From: Halobaculum roseum
GTDB lineage: Archaea > Halobacteriota > Halobacteria > Halobacteriales > Haloferacaceae
Length of the DNA: 64,000 bases
Assembly (NCBI RefSeq): GCF_019880245.1
Contig: NZ_CP082286.1
Coordinates: 886,521 to 950,520, forward strand
Direction: 5' to 3'
In this document: piece after piece, positions 12,437 through 21,534 of the stretch
Layout of the letters: each line of letters starts with the position of its first letter
Numbering within the stretch: the stretch's first letter is position 1
The notes under the pieces: generated by a model
The model's input: only the letters and a program-made list of their open reading frames with translations
Database searches by the model: none
What the model was told of the DNA's origin: nothing
Made by a program: the position numbers and the translations under genes

Positions 12437-12562
12437 TTATCCGACGATCGTTTCGCCGCACTCGACGCAGACGATCGCGTCGTCGATCGTTTGCGCCGCC
12501 GGTGCGTTACATGCGATACACTTCACCCGCGAACTCCGTGCCGGACGAGGATACCGACCCAT
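12437..12562 (-). CDS. 41-residue zinc-finger microprotein (CIACN / CVECG)
   Basis: Short gene of 41 codons upstream of the glycosyltransferase on the same strand, 19 bases before its start. The product begins MGRYPRPARSS and carries CIACN (residues 15-19) and CVECG (32-36), then ends ETIVG. The two CxxC knuckles, 13 residues apart, would bind one zinc ion. An AT-rich stretch (about 12563-12600) just upstream can supply a promoter. Together with the microprotein at 10970-11089 it brackets the glycosyltransferase gene. Function is unknown; tight linkage suggests co-transcription with the transferase. Confidence 0.7.
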   Translation of the reverse strand: MGRYPRPARSSRVKCIACNAPAAQTIDDAIVCVECGETIVG

Positions 12563-12696
12563 AAGCAGATGAATAACTTCTTTCATCTTGAATATTCGGA
12601 TCCGCTGAAAATCAGCGGCGCCGTCATCATCCCGTCCGTCGGTACCGAGCGTTTACTCAACCCGGCGGACCGACACCGATGTCGGCGTACCAGCGG

Positions 12697-13779
12697 TCAC
12701 GTCGGCGCAGTGACGTTCACCCACAGGTGGAGCTCCCGGTAGGCGGTGTCGGCGCGAAGCGTCTCCGGTGGATCGCCCGTGTACAGGAAGTACGTCAATC
12801 GTAATCGGTCCCCGGTCATCTCCGGGGCGACCGTATGCCGGAGCTGCCAGGTCTCGTTGTCCGCCAACTCGACGCGCCACTGCCGGAGCCGCGAGGAGTC
12901 CGTCACCGTCGTGGAGTTGTTCGACACCTCGACGCGTTGGATCGCGGCCACCACGGTGTAGTTGACGGGCCGGTGTTCGTGGTTCGAGACTCCGACGACC
13001 AGCGACTGAGGCTCCCCCTGCGTGAACTCGGTCGGGTAGTCGTCGGCGACGAGCTCGCCGTCCTCGCCCTCGGTGAGGAGGTAGAACTCGGAGAACGACT
13101 CGCCCTGTTTCGGGACCGCGACGGCGTAGCCGACGCTCGAGACGGCGATGACCACGCTGATCGCGAGCAGCACGTTCAACGCCGCGTCCGTCCGGGTGTC
13201 GGGCTCGAACAACTCGGCGCGTGCGTCCGAGGCCCACCGCCGGTAGGGGACGCGGAACCGCTCGTCCTCGGGGAGCGCCCGACGCCGTCGCGCCGCCACG
13301 GCCGTCAAGACGAGGGTGACGCCGCCAACGCTCGCGACGATCGGCACCAGCCGGATCCCGAAGGGCGTGAAGTTCAACACCAACCCGATGAGCGGGACGA
13401 CGGCGATGCTCGTCCCGAACGACAGCGCGACCCGTTCGATCCCGTCGATCCCGGACTCGTCGGCCGGCCCGGCGGCCACGTCGGCTGCATCGGCCGCTTC
13501 GGCTTCCGCGTCCGCGTCGCCGTCGACGGATCCGTCGGGGTCGCGATCGTCCGTCGGTCCGGATCCGGCTTCGGGGAACAGCGCGGCGATGAGCGCGTAC
13601 CCCGGGACGAACAGCACGAACGGGAGCCCGACGATCACGCGCAACGGCGTCTCGTCGAGGCCCGGGGTGAACACCGCGACGACCGTGAGCGCGACGGCCG
13701 CGACGACCGCCGCGAGGTCCGCGGGAAGGCGCCGGACCGGCGCCGGGAGGATCTGTCGCCACCGCGGGTCGGCGCGCAT
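12697..13779 (-). CDS. DUF1616 membrane protein
   Basis: Predicted cell-envelope membrane protein of 360 residues. It begins MRADPRWRQILPAP, has a helix near residue 20-40 (LAAVVAAVALTVVAVF) and the DUF1616 signature VGLPFVLFVPGYALIAALFPE. After an acidic linker (about 75-115), two further helices follow (ALSFGTSIAVVPLIGLVLNF and IVASVGGVTLVLTAVAA) and another near 180-200 (LLAISVVIAVSSVGYAVAVP). The C-terminal 160 residues are predicted extracellular, beta-rich, with sequons such as NYT and NST and the motif VVGVSNHEHRPVNYT. DUF1616 genes in haloarchaea are often near glycosylation genes, which fits the glycosyltransferase downstream. Biochemical role unknown. Confidence 0.85.
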   Translation of the reverse strand: MRADPRWRQILPAPVRRLPADLAAVVAAVALTVVAVFTPGLDETPLRVIVGLPFVLFVPGYALIAALFPEAGSGPTDDRDPDGSVDGDADAEAEAADAADVAAGPADESGIDGIERVALSFGTSIAVVPLIGLVLNFTPFGIRLVPIVASVGGVTLVLTAVAARRRRALPEDERFRVPYRRWASDARAELFEPDTRTDAALNVLLAISVVIAVSSVGYAVAVPKQGESFSEFYLLTEGEDGELVADDYPTEFTQGEPQSLVVGVSNHEHRPVNYTVVAAIQRVEVSNNSTTVTDSSRLRQWRVELADNETWQLRHTVAPEMTGDRLRLTYFLYTGDPPETLRADTAYRELHLWVNVTAPT

Positions 13780-13922
13780 GTGACCGTCGAGGCATTCGTC
13801 ATGCAAAATACGATCGGTGTCGACGACGGCGGGCCGGGGGCGGCGGGGCGGGTCCGGCGATCGCGTTCGTTCCAACCCTCGGATCGCGTTCGTTCCCGCC
13901 TGCCGATCGTGTCAGTCCCCGT

Positions 13923-16109
13923 CTACGGCCGCAACGCTTGGGCGCGTTCGACGGCGTCCGCCGCCGTCGACCGGGACACGCCGCGGGGGCCGAACGCGGC
14001 CCGCTCGTAGCTGTCGGTCAAGGCGTCGAGGTCGTCGACTCGGCCGTCGAACAGGCCGCGCTCGCGACAGGCCGCCGCGAACTCGCGGTGCGTGAGCGAC
14101 GGGTCGAGGTCGAACCTGGACTCGACGGACGTACGGAGCGCCCCGAAGGCGATCTCGACGGCTGCGGACGGGTTCTCTTCGAGGTGCCGACCGGCCCGTT
14201 CGACGAGAGACGGGGCGGCGGAGTCCGTGTCGGTCTCGGGGACGATCGGAGTCGCCGCCGCCGACCCCTCGGTCGAATCCTCGGAGTCGCCGTCGCGACC
14301 GCGAATCACGACGAACGCGGCCGCGGCCGCGGCGATCGCCAGCACCGCCGCCCCGATCACGGCGGGAGTCTCGCCGTCCACGATCGCCTGCAGCAGCCCG
14401 CCCGACGCGCCGTCGCCGGTCCGGGCGGCCTCGGAGCCGTCGTCGTCCTCGGGCAGCGAGACGGTCGCCGTCGCGTTCGTTCCGTCGAGGTTCGACCCCG
14501 TCCCGTCGAAGGTCGCGCGGACGGTCACCGACGCGCCCCGCTGAGTCGAGTCGGGGACCGAAACCGTCGTCGAGAACGCGCCCGAGGCGTTCGTGTCCGC
14601 GGTGGCGACGACCGTCCCGTCGAGGAGGACGTCGATCGCCCGCCCCGCGACCGCGTCCCCCTCGACGGTGGTCAGCTGACCGGACACCTCGGCCGCGTCG
14701 CCCGACGCCGTAGCATTGAGTCGAAGCCGCGTGTCCGTCGAGGCGACCCGAACGGTGTCGGAGGCGGCGTCACTCGTTACCGCCCTGTCGGCGAGCGCGA
14801 CCGTCGCCGACAGCGTCCGGTTCCCGGCGTCCACCCCCGCGGGAAGGATCGTCCGGAGGGCGTACTCGCCGTCGTCGTTCGTCCGGGCGGTCCCGAGCAC
14901 CGCATCGCCCAACGTGACTCGGACCGGAACTCCGGGGACGGGAACGTCCTCGGCGGCGACACGGCCGCGAACCGTTACGTGGTCCCCGAACGCGGCCGTC
15001 TCCGGACCGTCCACGTCGACGGACGCGGTCACCTGTCGCACCGCGATCGGCGCCGTGGCGTTGCTCGGGAGGAACACGGACCCGTCGTCGGGAACGTAGC
15101 GGACCGCGAGTCGGTCCCGGTCGAGCGGCACCGTCGTCGGCCGGTACGTCGTGGAGAACGAGCCGTTCTCCCCGGTCCGAACCTGGACCGTCCGCTCGCC
15201 GACCGACAGCGCGATCGACCGGTTCGAGACCGCGCTCCCGTTCTCGGTCGTCAGCCGGCCGGTCAGTTCCAGCGGGTCGAGGAACGAGGCCGACTCCGGG
15301 TCCGCAGACAGCGACAGCCTCGTCGAGACGAGCGTCGACTCCGTCACCTCGGCGGCGTCGGCGGAGATGTTCGCCGAGATCTCACGGACGGTTCGCTCCT
15401 CCCGGCTCATGTTCGCTTCCGTCGCGTTCTCGATGGCGTCGTACGACGTGGTGAGGTTCTCCCCGGTGCGGTTCACCGCGTCGGCCGTCCGAGCCAACTC
15501 GCGTGCGAGCTCCCGGGCCCGCGTCTCGTTGCCCGCCTCGACCGCATCCTCGTACTCCGATCTCGTCTCGCGGTACGACTGCGTCCGGTTCACGTACTCG
15601 CGCTGGCGCTCGGCGGCGGACTCGAACGCGTCGCCGCCCGACCCGCCCTCGGTCTCGCCGGCGACGTCGACGAACTTGTCGAGGTCCTCGTCGTAGTCGT
15701 CCCCGAGCACCTCGCGAGCGCGGTCGTACTCGCCCTGGCTCAGGTTGATCACGCTCCCCTCGAGGCGCTGGCCGAGCGACGACGCGAGGAACGACCGCAC
15801 GCGCTCGGTGTCGCCCTGCCCGTCAGCCGCGTCCGGGTCCTCGTGTCTGACGGTGGAGTTGTTCCGTTCGTCGACCGGCGTCCCCTGCTGGAACAGCCCG
15901 TCGGCGGGAGCCGCCGACTGATCGGCGGTAGCGGCGTCGACCGAGGCCCCCGACACCGGCGAGCCCGCGGCCGCGGAACCCTCGACCGGCGCCCCCGCGA
16001 CCGCACCGCTGGCGCCGACAATGAGCAACAGGCAGGCGAACACGGCTCGCACTGTCGGGGGCCCGTGCACGCGGGAGACGACGCTCGCTCGACAGTTATG
16101 TGTACCCAT
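13923..16109 (-). CDS. Secreted Ig-like repeat protein with C-terminal DUF4129 domain
   Basis: A 728-residue membrane-anchored protein. The start MGTHNCRASVVS is followed by a signal peptide (VFACLLLIVGASGAVAGAP). Residues about 70-250 are helical and acidic. Three beta-sandwich repeats of the carboxypeptidase-regulatory type follow (about 255-345, 350-440 and 445-540), each with a GEN/NDD/NAS-G turn such as TGENGSFSTTYRP and TNDDGEYALRT. A single transmembrane helix (VIGAAVLAIAAAAAAFVVI, about 575-595) leads into a cytoplasmic C-terminal domain resembling DUF4129, ending in HREFAAACRERGLF. DUF4129 proteins are partners of MoxR, DUF58 and transglutaminase-like genes in envelope operons. The DUF58 gene is divergent 85 bases away and MoxR lies 3.3 kb off, so a shared function is likely. 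Confidence 0.85.
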   Translation of the reverse strand: MGTHNCRASVVSRVHGPPTVRAVFACLLLIVGASGAVAGAPVEGSAAAGSPVSGASVDAATADQSAAPADGLFQQGTPVDERNNSTVRHEDPDAADGQGDTERVRSFLASSLGQRLEGSVINLSQGEYDRAREVLGDDYDEDLDKFVDVAGETEGGSGGDAFESAAERQREYVNRTQSYRETRSEYEDAVEAGNETRARELARELARTADAVNRTGENLTTSYDAIENATEANMSREERTVREISANISADAAEVTESTLVSTRLSLSADPESASFLDPLELTGRLTTENGSAVSNRSIALSVGERTVQVRTGENGSFSTTYRPTTVPLDRDRLAVRYVPDDGSVFLPSNATAPIAVRQVTASVDVDGPETAAFGDHVTVRGRVAAEDVPVPGVPVRVTLGDAVLGTARTNDDGEYALRTILPAGVDAGNRTLSATVALADRAVTSDAASDTVRVASTDTRLRLNATASGDAAEVSGQLTTVEGDAVAGRAIDVLLDGTVVATADTNASGAFSTTVSVPDSTQRGASVTVRATFDGTGSNLDGTNATATVSLPEDDDGSEAARTGDGASGGLLQAIVDGETPAVIGAAVLAIAAAAAAFVVIRGRDGDSEDSTEGSAAATPIVPETDTDSAAPSLVERAGRHLEENPSAAVEIAFGALRTSVESRFDLDPSLTHREFAAACRERGLFDGRVDDLDALTDSYERAAFGPRGVSRSTAADAVERAQALRP

Positions 16110-16194
16110 TCGGCGGGTCGCGATCGCCGCACACGCCGACGGCGTCCCGTTCGGAAGGGAACACTCATGTGTCGACCGACATGACGAACCGGGT

Positions 16195-17679
16195 ATGCAC
16201 GCCCGGCGGCGGACGTGGGGAACGGCGATCGCGGGGGTGGCGATCGTCGCCTTGGGCGCGTTCGCCGACCGACCGCTGCTCGTGGTCGCCGGAGTCCCGC
16301 TCGCCGCGTGGCTCATCGGCCGGCAGGCGAGTGCGGTTCGCGCGTTCCGCGACGTCGACGATCGACTGACGCTGTCGGTGTCAACGGCGCGCGCGGCGGT
16401 GGCCGTCGACGAGCCCGTTCGGGTCACCGCTTCGGCACGGTTCGAGGGAACCGATCCCGCGCCGGCCCCGGTTTCCGTCACCGTCCCGTTGCCCGTGGGA
16501 GCGACGGGTGCGAGCCGGGCCGAACGGACCCTCGAGATCCCGGCGGGCGAGCGCGAGGCGGCGACCGCGTTCTCGTGTTCGTTCCGGACCGCCGGACGGT
16601 TCGACTTCCCGCCGGCGACGGTGACGGTCCGATCGCCCGACGACCTGTTCGACGAGACCCTCACGCGAGCGTCGACGCCGACCGTCCGCGCCGACCCCCG
16701 GACCCCGTCGGACCTCCACGTCGGCGCCGGCGGGGAGTCGCTGTCGTACGGCGACCATCCCGGCGGCCGAAGCGGCGGCGGGATCACCCCGGAGGAGCTG
16801 AGAGAGTACCAGCCGGGCGACGCCGCCGATCGCATCGACTGGAAGGCGACCGCGCGTCACGGACAGATCTACGTCCGCGAGTTCGAGCCCGAGTCCGACC
16901 GTCGGACCGTGCTGATCCTCGATCACCGTGCCCGAACCGATCTCGGGCCCGAGGGGGCGACGCTGTTCGCGTACCTCCGCGAGGTCGCCCTCGGCTTCGT
17001 CGACGGGGCGGAGGCGCTGTCGGACCCCGTGGGCTGTCGGACCGTCGGGGACGACGGGATCACCGGCCGCTTCGACGCGACGAGCGCGAGCGCCGGCTAC
17101 GACAGAATCCGTGCACACCTCCGCGAACTGACGCCGACGGAGGGGACCCGAACGGTCGAGAACGACGGGGGACCGCCCGTCGCCGACGGGGTCGGCGGCG
17201 ACTCCGTCGCCGGGACCGGACACGCGCAGGTTCGTCCCGCCGCGGCGGCCGCACGCGCGGTCCGGCTGACCGACGACGCGCCGTTCGCCGAGCGGGTTCG
17301 ACCGTTCCTCGAGGCCCGCGACTCGTACGTCCGCCGGCTCCGGGGCGACGCGCTGTTCGGCGCCGTCGAGCGCGCCCGCGCGGACATCGGGAGCACGGCG
17401 TTGTCGGTGATCGTGACCGACGACGCCCACCGCGACGGGCTGCTCGAGGCCGTGCGCCTCGCGACCCGCGGCGGCGCCCACGCGCTCGTGTTCGTCGCGC
17501 CGCGGGTCCTCTTCGACGCCGACGACCCGGCGGACCCGGAGACGGCCTACGAGCGGTACCTCGAGTTCGAACGGTTCAGACGGACCCTCGACGGGATCAC
17601 GCGCGTCACCGCCTTCGAGGTCGGTCCCGGCGACCGGCTCGACCGACTGCTCGCGGTCGGGCGTCGCCGGCGGGAGTGA
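16195..17679 (+). CDS. DUF58 domain protein
   Basis: A 494-residue membrane-associated protein. It starts MHARRRTWGTAIAG with two N-terminal hydrophobic segments (GTAIAGVAIVALGAF and RPLLVVAGVPLAAWLIG), then a beta-sandwich region (about 50-170). The DUF58 core is near residues 190-235, with GITPEELREYQPGDAADR, IDWKATARHGQIYVREFE and a von Willebrand A-like strand VLILDHRA. The C-terminal region contains a variable Gly/Asp-rich linker and a second alpha/beta part (STALSVIVTDDAHRDGL). DUF58 proteins work with MoxR AAA ATPases, often with DUF4129 or DUF4350 proteins, in poorly understood envelope or chaperone-like processes. All these partners are encoded within 6 kb. In-frame upstream ATGs fall in the divergent promoter and were rejected. 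Confidence 0.88.
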   Translation: MHARRRTWGTAIAGVAIVALGAFADRPLLVVAGVPLAAWLIGRQASAVRAFRDVDDRLTLSVSTARAAVAVDEPVRVTASARFEGTDPAPAPVSVTVPLPVGATGASRAERTLEIPAGEREAATAFSCSFRTAGRFDFPPATVTVRSPDDLFDETLTRASTPTVRADPRTPSDLHVGAGGESLSYGDHPGGRSGGGITPEELREYQPGDAADRIDWKATARHGQIYVREFEPESDRRTVLILDHRARTDLGPEGATLFAYLREVALGFVDGAEALSDPVGCRTVGDDGITGRFDATSASAGYDRIRAHLRELTPTEGTRTVENDGGPPVADGVGGDSVAGTGHAQVRPAAAAARAVRLTDDAPFAERVRPFLEARDSYVRRLRGDALFGAVERARADIGSTALSVIVTDDAHRDGLLEAVRLATRGGAHALVFVAPRVLFDADDPADPETAYERYLEFERFRRTLDGITRVTAFEVGPGDRLDRLLAVGRRRRE

Positions 17680-17783
17680 GCCGCGCTCGACGCGCTGGTG
17701 AGAGAAACCGAGCGGACACCGACAGCGGCGTCGAAGTAGTTCGAAAGCAGTCACTTCATTAGCCAGCCGTCGATAGCCCCGGT

Positions 17784-18281
17784 ATGGTAGATTCGGAGGC
17801 GACGCCCGACCGTTCGCTGGTGCTCCCGGCACTCGCGGCGGCGACGCTGGCGGGGGCGTTCGGCCTGATCGCGGGGCCGATCGCCGCTCCGGCGGGTCTG
17901 GCCGTCGCCGCCGTCGCGGCGTCGGTCGGCCCCGGCGCCGCGATCCTCGCCGCACACGTGGCGGCGGTCGTCGTGTTCGGCGCCGGCGGCGTGGGGACAG
18001 GGATCGACCCGATCACCCTCCTCGCGTTCGAGACCGCGCTCGCGCCGCTGATCGCCATGCCGATCGCGGGCCGTGCGAGTCTCACTGACGCCGCGGTCGC
18101 GTGGCTCGTCGCCGTCGGCCTCGCCGCTGTCGTCGTGATCGCCGCGAGCAGCACCGACGGGCTGTGGCCCGTCGCAGCGACGTTGCTCGCGGCGGCCGCG
18201 CTGGGGAGCTACGGGCTCCACCGCTTCGAACTCGTCACGCTGGGGCTCGTCGCCGACGCCGAGCCGGGTGGTGACCGATGA
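17784..18281 (+). CDS. Unidentified polytopic membrane protein
   Basis: A 165-residue, very Ala/Val-rich membrane protein with about five predicted helices (for example SLVLPALAAATLAGAFGLI, AILAAHVAAVVVFGAGG, ALAPLIAMPIAG and AAVAWLVAVGLAAVVVIAAS). The short N-terminus MVDSEATPDRS is cytoplasmic or external. It lies 104 bases after the DUF58 gene on the same strand and overlaps the next gene by ATGA, so it is part of the same likely transcription unit. I do not recognise the family. Position implies a membrane component or assembly partner of the DUF58/MoxR module. Confidence 0.75.
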   Translation: MVDSEATPDRSLVLPALAAATLAGAFGLIAGPIAAPAGLAVAAVAASVGPGAAILAAHVAAVVVFGAGGVGTGIDPITLLAFETALAPLIAMPIAGRASLTDAAVAWLVAVGLAAVVVIAASSTDGLWPVAATLLAAAALGSYGLHRFELVTLGLVADAEPGGDR

Positions 18282-19315
18282 GCGGCGACGCGGACGGGAC
18301 CGTACCGGAGGAGAACGGGGTGTCCGCCGGAGCACCCGGCGACGAACGTGGCGGCGAGCAGGACGACGACCGCGACGGGCGGACGCTGCGCGCCCGCGTG
18401 GATCTGCTCGAAGCGGAGAACCGGCGGCTTCGTCGCGCGTACGAACGCCAGCGTCGGACCGAACACCGGCGTGCCGCGGCCGCGCTCGTCGGCGTCGGCG
18501 CGGCGGCCCTCGCCGGGGCGGCGGCGTTTCCGTCGGTCAGGGAGGTGCTGATCGTCGTCGCCGCGATCGGCGTCTTCGGGGGCGTCCTCACCCGGTATCT
18601 GACCCCCGAACGGTTCGTCTCGGCGTCCGTCGGCGAGCGCGTGTACGAGGCGCTGGCGGGCAACGAGGCGTCCCTGGCGGCGGAACTCGGCCTCCGCTCC
18701 GATCGCGTGTACGTCCCGGTGGGCGGGCCCGACACCGCCCGCCTGTTCGTCCCGGAGCGAGGCGACTACGATCTCCCGGACGCGGAGACGCTCTCGGGGA
18801 ACACCCTCGTCGTCACCGGGTCGGACGCCGAGCGAGGGCTGTCGCTGACGCCGACCGGCGCGCCGCTGTACCGCGAGTTCGAGCGGTCGGCGATGGGCGA
18901 GCCTGCGTCGGTCCCCGGCCGTCTCGGCGACGAACTCGCCGAGGGGATCGTCGAGGCGTTCGAGCTCGCCTCGTCGGTGACGGCGGCCGTCGACCCCGAG
19001 GAGGGGCGCGCCTCCTTCGAGGTGGTCGGGGGCGCGCTCGGGGACGGAAGCGACTTCGACGACCCCGTCGCGTCGACGCTCGCGGTCGGCCTCGCCGTCG
19101 GGCTCGGGGTTCCGGTGTCGGTCGAGGTCGCCCCGGGCGAGGGGAGCTACACGGTCACCTGCCGCTGGGATGTGGACGCCGTCGGCGGCGACGAGGGGAG
19201 CGATGAGGGCACACCCGAGAATGGCGGAAGCAGTGAGAGCGCGAGCGATGGCGATGTGACCGACGAAGACGTAGGGGACGCCGGTCCCGCCGCTCCGGGG
19301 TCGGAACGAAATTAG
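18278..19315 (+). CDS. Coiled-coil membrane protein linked to DUF58 locus
   Basis: A 345-residue protein whose ATG overlaps the upstream stop (ATGA), indicating translational coupling. The N-terminal 35 residues are acidic and disordered. A coiled coil follows (RVDLLEAENRRLRRAYERQR, about 40-65), then two adjacent helices (AAAALVGVGAAALAGAAAF and VLIVVAAIGVFGGVLTRYL). The remaining 230 residues form a soluble alpha/beta region (YVPVGGPDTARLFVP, NTLVVTGSDAERGLSLTP) ending in an acidic Ser/Glu/Gly tail. I cannot name the family. The order DUF58, membrane protein, coiled-coil protein suggests a structural or scaffold partner of the DUF58 protein. The start is secure from the overlap and the absence of alternatives. 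Confidence 0.8.
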   Translation: MSGDADGTVPEENGVSAGAPGDERGGEQDDDRDGRTLRARVDLLEAENRRLRRAYERQRRTEHRRAAAALVGVGAAALAGAAAFPSVREVLIVVAAIGVFGGVLTRYLTPERFVSASVGERVYEALAGNEASLAAELGLRSDRVYVPVGGPDTARLFVPERGDYDLPDAETLSGNTLVVTGSDAERGLSLTPTGAPLYREFERSAMGEPASVPGRLGDELAEGIVEAFELASSVTAAVDPEEGRASFEVVGGALGDGSDFDDPVASTLAVGLAVGLGVPVSVEVAPGEGSYTVTCRWDVDAVGGDEGSDEGTPENGGSSESASDGDVTDEDVGDAGPAAPGSERN

Positions 19316-19387
19316 TGGACACGGGCCCGCGTCACGGAACTCGGAGCCGGGGTCACGACGGTGACGAGCTGGGCCGTCGGGCGCCGC

Positions 19388-20371
19388 CTACTCGGTCGCT
19401 TGGGCGCTCGGCGCCGTCCCCGTGGGCGGCTCGACCGCGCCGAGGATCCGGTCGACCACGTCCTCGACGGACTCCCCGCCGATCTCGGCCTCCGTCGACA
19501 ACAACAGTCGGTGGACCAGGATCGGCTCGGCGAGCGCCTTCACGTCGTCTGGGATCACGTAGTCGCGGCCGTGGATCGCCGCCCGCGCCTTCCCGCCGTT
19601 GAGGAACGCGAGCGTCGCCCGCGGCGAGGCGCCGTACTCGACGTCCGCGTCCTCGCGGGTCCGCGCGACGATGTCGAGTATGTACTCGCGAACGCCCTCG
19701 GAGACGTGGACCTCCGTGACCGCCTCCCGGGCGGCAGCCAGGTCGTCGTCGTCGACGACGCGCTCCACCCGGTCGGGCCCCAGGTCGGGGTCCTCGTCGA
19801 ACCGGTCGAGCAGCTCCCGCTCGTCGTCGCGGTCGGGGAGGTCGACGCGGAGCTTGAACTGGAAGCGGTCCCGCTGGGCCTCCGGAAGCTCGAACACGCC
19901 CTCCATTTCGATCGGGTTCTGCGTCGCGATGACGATGAACGGGTCCGGCAGCGAGAGCGTCTGTCCCTCGATCGTGACGCTGCGCTCCTGCATCGCCTCC
20001 AGCAGCGCCGACTGGGTCTTGGGCGTCGCGCGGTTGATCTCGTCGGCGACGACGAGGTTGGCGAACACGGGACCCTTGTTCAGCTCGAAGGTGCCGGTGT
20101 TCTCTCGGTAGACGTGTGACCCCGTGATGTCGGCCGGGAGCAGATCCGGCGTCATCTGGAGTCGGGTGAACTCCAGCCCGGTCGACCGCGCGACGAGGTT
20201 GGCGATCGTCGTCTTCGCGACGCCGGGAACCCCTTCGAGCAGCACGTGTCCCCGCGTCAGCAACGAGATCGTGATCCCCTCGAGCACCTCCTCGTTGCCG
20301 ATAAGCACGCGACCGGCCTCCTCGCGGATCGCCTCGTACACCGCGGCCGGGGCGTCGGCGGCATCACTCAT
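19388..20371 (-). CDS. MoxR family AAA+ ATPase
   Basis: Cytoplasmic AAA+ ATPase of 327 residues. Walker A is GVPGVAKTT (47-55), Walker B is VVADEINRA near residue 115, and the MoxR-typical ATQNPIEMEGVFELPEAQRDRF follows, then a lid domain with SPRATLAFLNGGKARA. MoxR proteins act as chaperone-like motors for assembly or activation of protein complexes, usually with von Willebrand A or DUF58 partners. It is the last gene of a minus-strand operon and overlaps the DUF4350 gene by 8 bases. The separate, divergent DUF58 gene is presumably the partner. Substrate unknown. Confidence 0.95.
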   Translation of the reverse strand: MSDAADAPAAVYEAIREEAGRVLIGNEEVLEGITISLLTRGHVLLEGVPGVAKTTIANLVARSTGLEFTRLQMTPDLLPADITGSHVYRENTGTFELNKGPVFANLVVADEINRATPKTQSALLEAMQERSVTIEGQTLSLPDPFIVIATQNPIEMEGVFELPEAQRDRFQFKLRVDLPDRDDERELLDRFDEDPDLGPDRVERVVDDDDLAAAREAVTEVHVSEGVREYILDIVARTREDADVEYGASPRATLAFLNGGKARAAIHGRDYVIPDDVKALAEPILVHRLLLSTEAEIGGESVEDVVDRILGAVEPPTGTAPSAQATE

Positions 20372-21533
20372 CCTCGGAATCCTCGGTGTCGCGTGGTAAA
20401 ACCGCTGTCATTACGCGACGGATCTTGGCGGCGTCCCAATCAGGGTGTCGCGTCGCGAGCGACGCCGCGTACGTCCCCTCGTCGACGGGGGCCTCGTGGT
20501 CGGCGGCCGGCCCCGATCCCGGTCCGCTCCGGCTCCGGTCGTCCCCTCGACGCCCGACCCACGGGAGCCGAGCCAACGAACGTCCGGCCCACGAGCGTCC
20601 GGTCCACGGCCGCCGGGTCCAGAGACCGACGCCCGCGAGCAGTCCGGCGCCGACGAGCGCCGTCGCGAGCGACGACTTTCGCAGCGCGAGCGCGAGGGCG
20701 GCAAGCGGCGGCTGGCCCGCCGTGTGCGAGTAGTCGAGCAGGACGCGGTCGTGTGCGCCGAACACCGCCGCCGCGAACCGTCGATTGTTCGGTCGCTCCA
20801 GCATCGCGTTGATGAACGCGCTCGGGTCGGAGACGACGACCACCCGTCCGTCGCCGACGGGCTCGACCGCCGCGACGGGGCGCGCACGCAGTCGCTCGTC
20901 GTCGTCGAGTTCGGCGTCGCCGTCGCCGTCGAGATACGAGAACCGCGAGGAGTTCGCGAGCACCGTCGCGTTCGTCCCCGCGACGGTCGAGGCGTTCGCC
21001 GACGACGCGGGCACGACCGTCGTGCCGTGGTTGAGCGTCAGTCGGTCGACGCCGGCCGTCAGCGGGTGGTCGGTGACGGTCGGCGCGACCGGCAGCGCGG
21101 GCGACCGGTAGTACTCGCGCTCGTCCCGGAGCGTCCGGCCGTCGACCCGGAGCGACGACCCCGTTCCGGCCAGCAGCGCGTTCCCGTGGTCGCCGAAGTC
21201 CTCGGCGACGACCAGCGTGCCGCCGCGCTCGACGAACCGCCGCAGGCGGTCGCGCTCGGCCGCGGTGTAGGGGCGGTCCGGCGAGAGGACGACCGCGACG
21301 GTGCCGTCGGGGTCGACGGCATCGTACTCCGAGGCGTTCGTGAGCACCGTTACCTCGGCGCCGGCGTTCTCGCCCACCGCTCGGAGCTGGGAGGCGCCGT
21401 CCCACGCGGGGTTGTACGACCCGAACGCGGCCGCGGAGGTCCCCCCGGCGAACGCCACGGCGACGACGAGGACGGCGACGAGGCCAGCCAAAAGCGCGCG
21501 GGGGTAGTTCAGCTCGATCGGACCGAGACGCAC
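20364..21533 (-). CDS. DUF4350 domain membrane protein
   Basis: A 389-residue membrane protein. An N-terminal helix (ALLAGLVAVLVVAVAFAGG, about 14-32) precedes an extracytoplasmic domain with the DUF4350 features: SYNPAWDGASQLR, VAVVLSPDRPYTAAE, LRRFVERGGTLVVAEDFGDHGN and a ThuA/glutamine-amidotransferase-like fold. A second membrane helix (SLATALVGAGLLAGVGLW, near 300) leads to an Arg-rich segment and an acidic C-terminus of unusual composition (repeated WxGRSWAGRS-like units). DUF4350 proteins occur with MoxR in bacteria and archaea, as here, where the stop overlaps the MoxR start. No active-site nucleophile is apparent, so a structural or sensory role is plausible. Confidence 0.87.
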   Translation of the reverse strand: MRLGPIELNYPRALLAGLVAVLVVAVAFAGGTSAAAFGSYNPAWDGASQLRAVGENAGAEVTVLTNASEYDAVDPDGTVAVVLSPDRPYTAAERDRLRRFVERGGTLVVAEDFGDHGNALLAGTGSSLRVDGRTLRDEREYYRSPALPVAPTVTDHPLTAGVDRLTLNHGTTVVPASSANASTVAGTNATVLANSSRFSYLDGDGDAELDDDERLRARPVAAVEPVGDGRVVVVSDPSAFINAMLERPNNRRFAAAVFGAHDRVLLDYSHTAGQPPLAALALALRKSSLATALVGAGLLAGVGLWTRRPWTGRSWAGRSLARLPWVGRRGDDRSRSGPGSGPAADHEAPVDEGTYAASLATRHPDWDAAKIRRVMTAVLPRDTEDSEDE

Positions 21534-21534
21534 G

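Noticed and set aside
13938-16184. 748-codon plus-strand frame opposite the DUF4129 gene
   Set aside because: Typical shadow frame in high-GC DNA; product is Arg/Val/Asp-rich without motifs, while the minus strand encodes a signal peptide, Ig-like repeats and an anchor.
16381-17955. 524-codon minus-strand frame opposite DUF58
   Set aside because: Arg-rich shadow with no recognisable domain; DUF58 motifs are on the plus strand.
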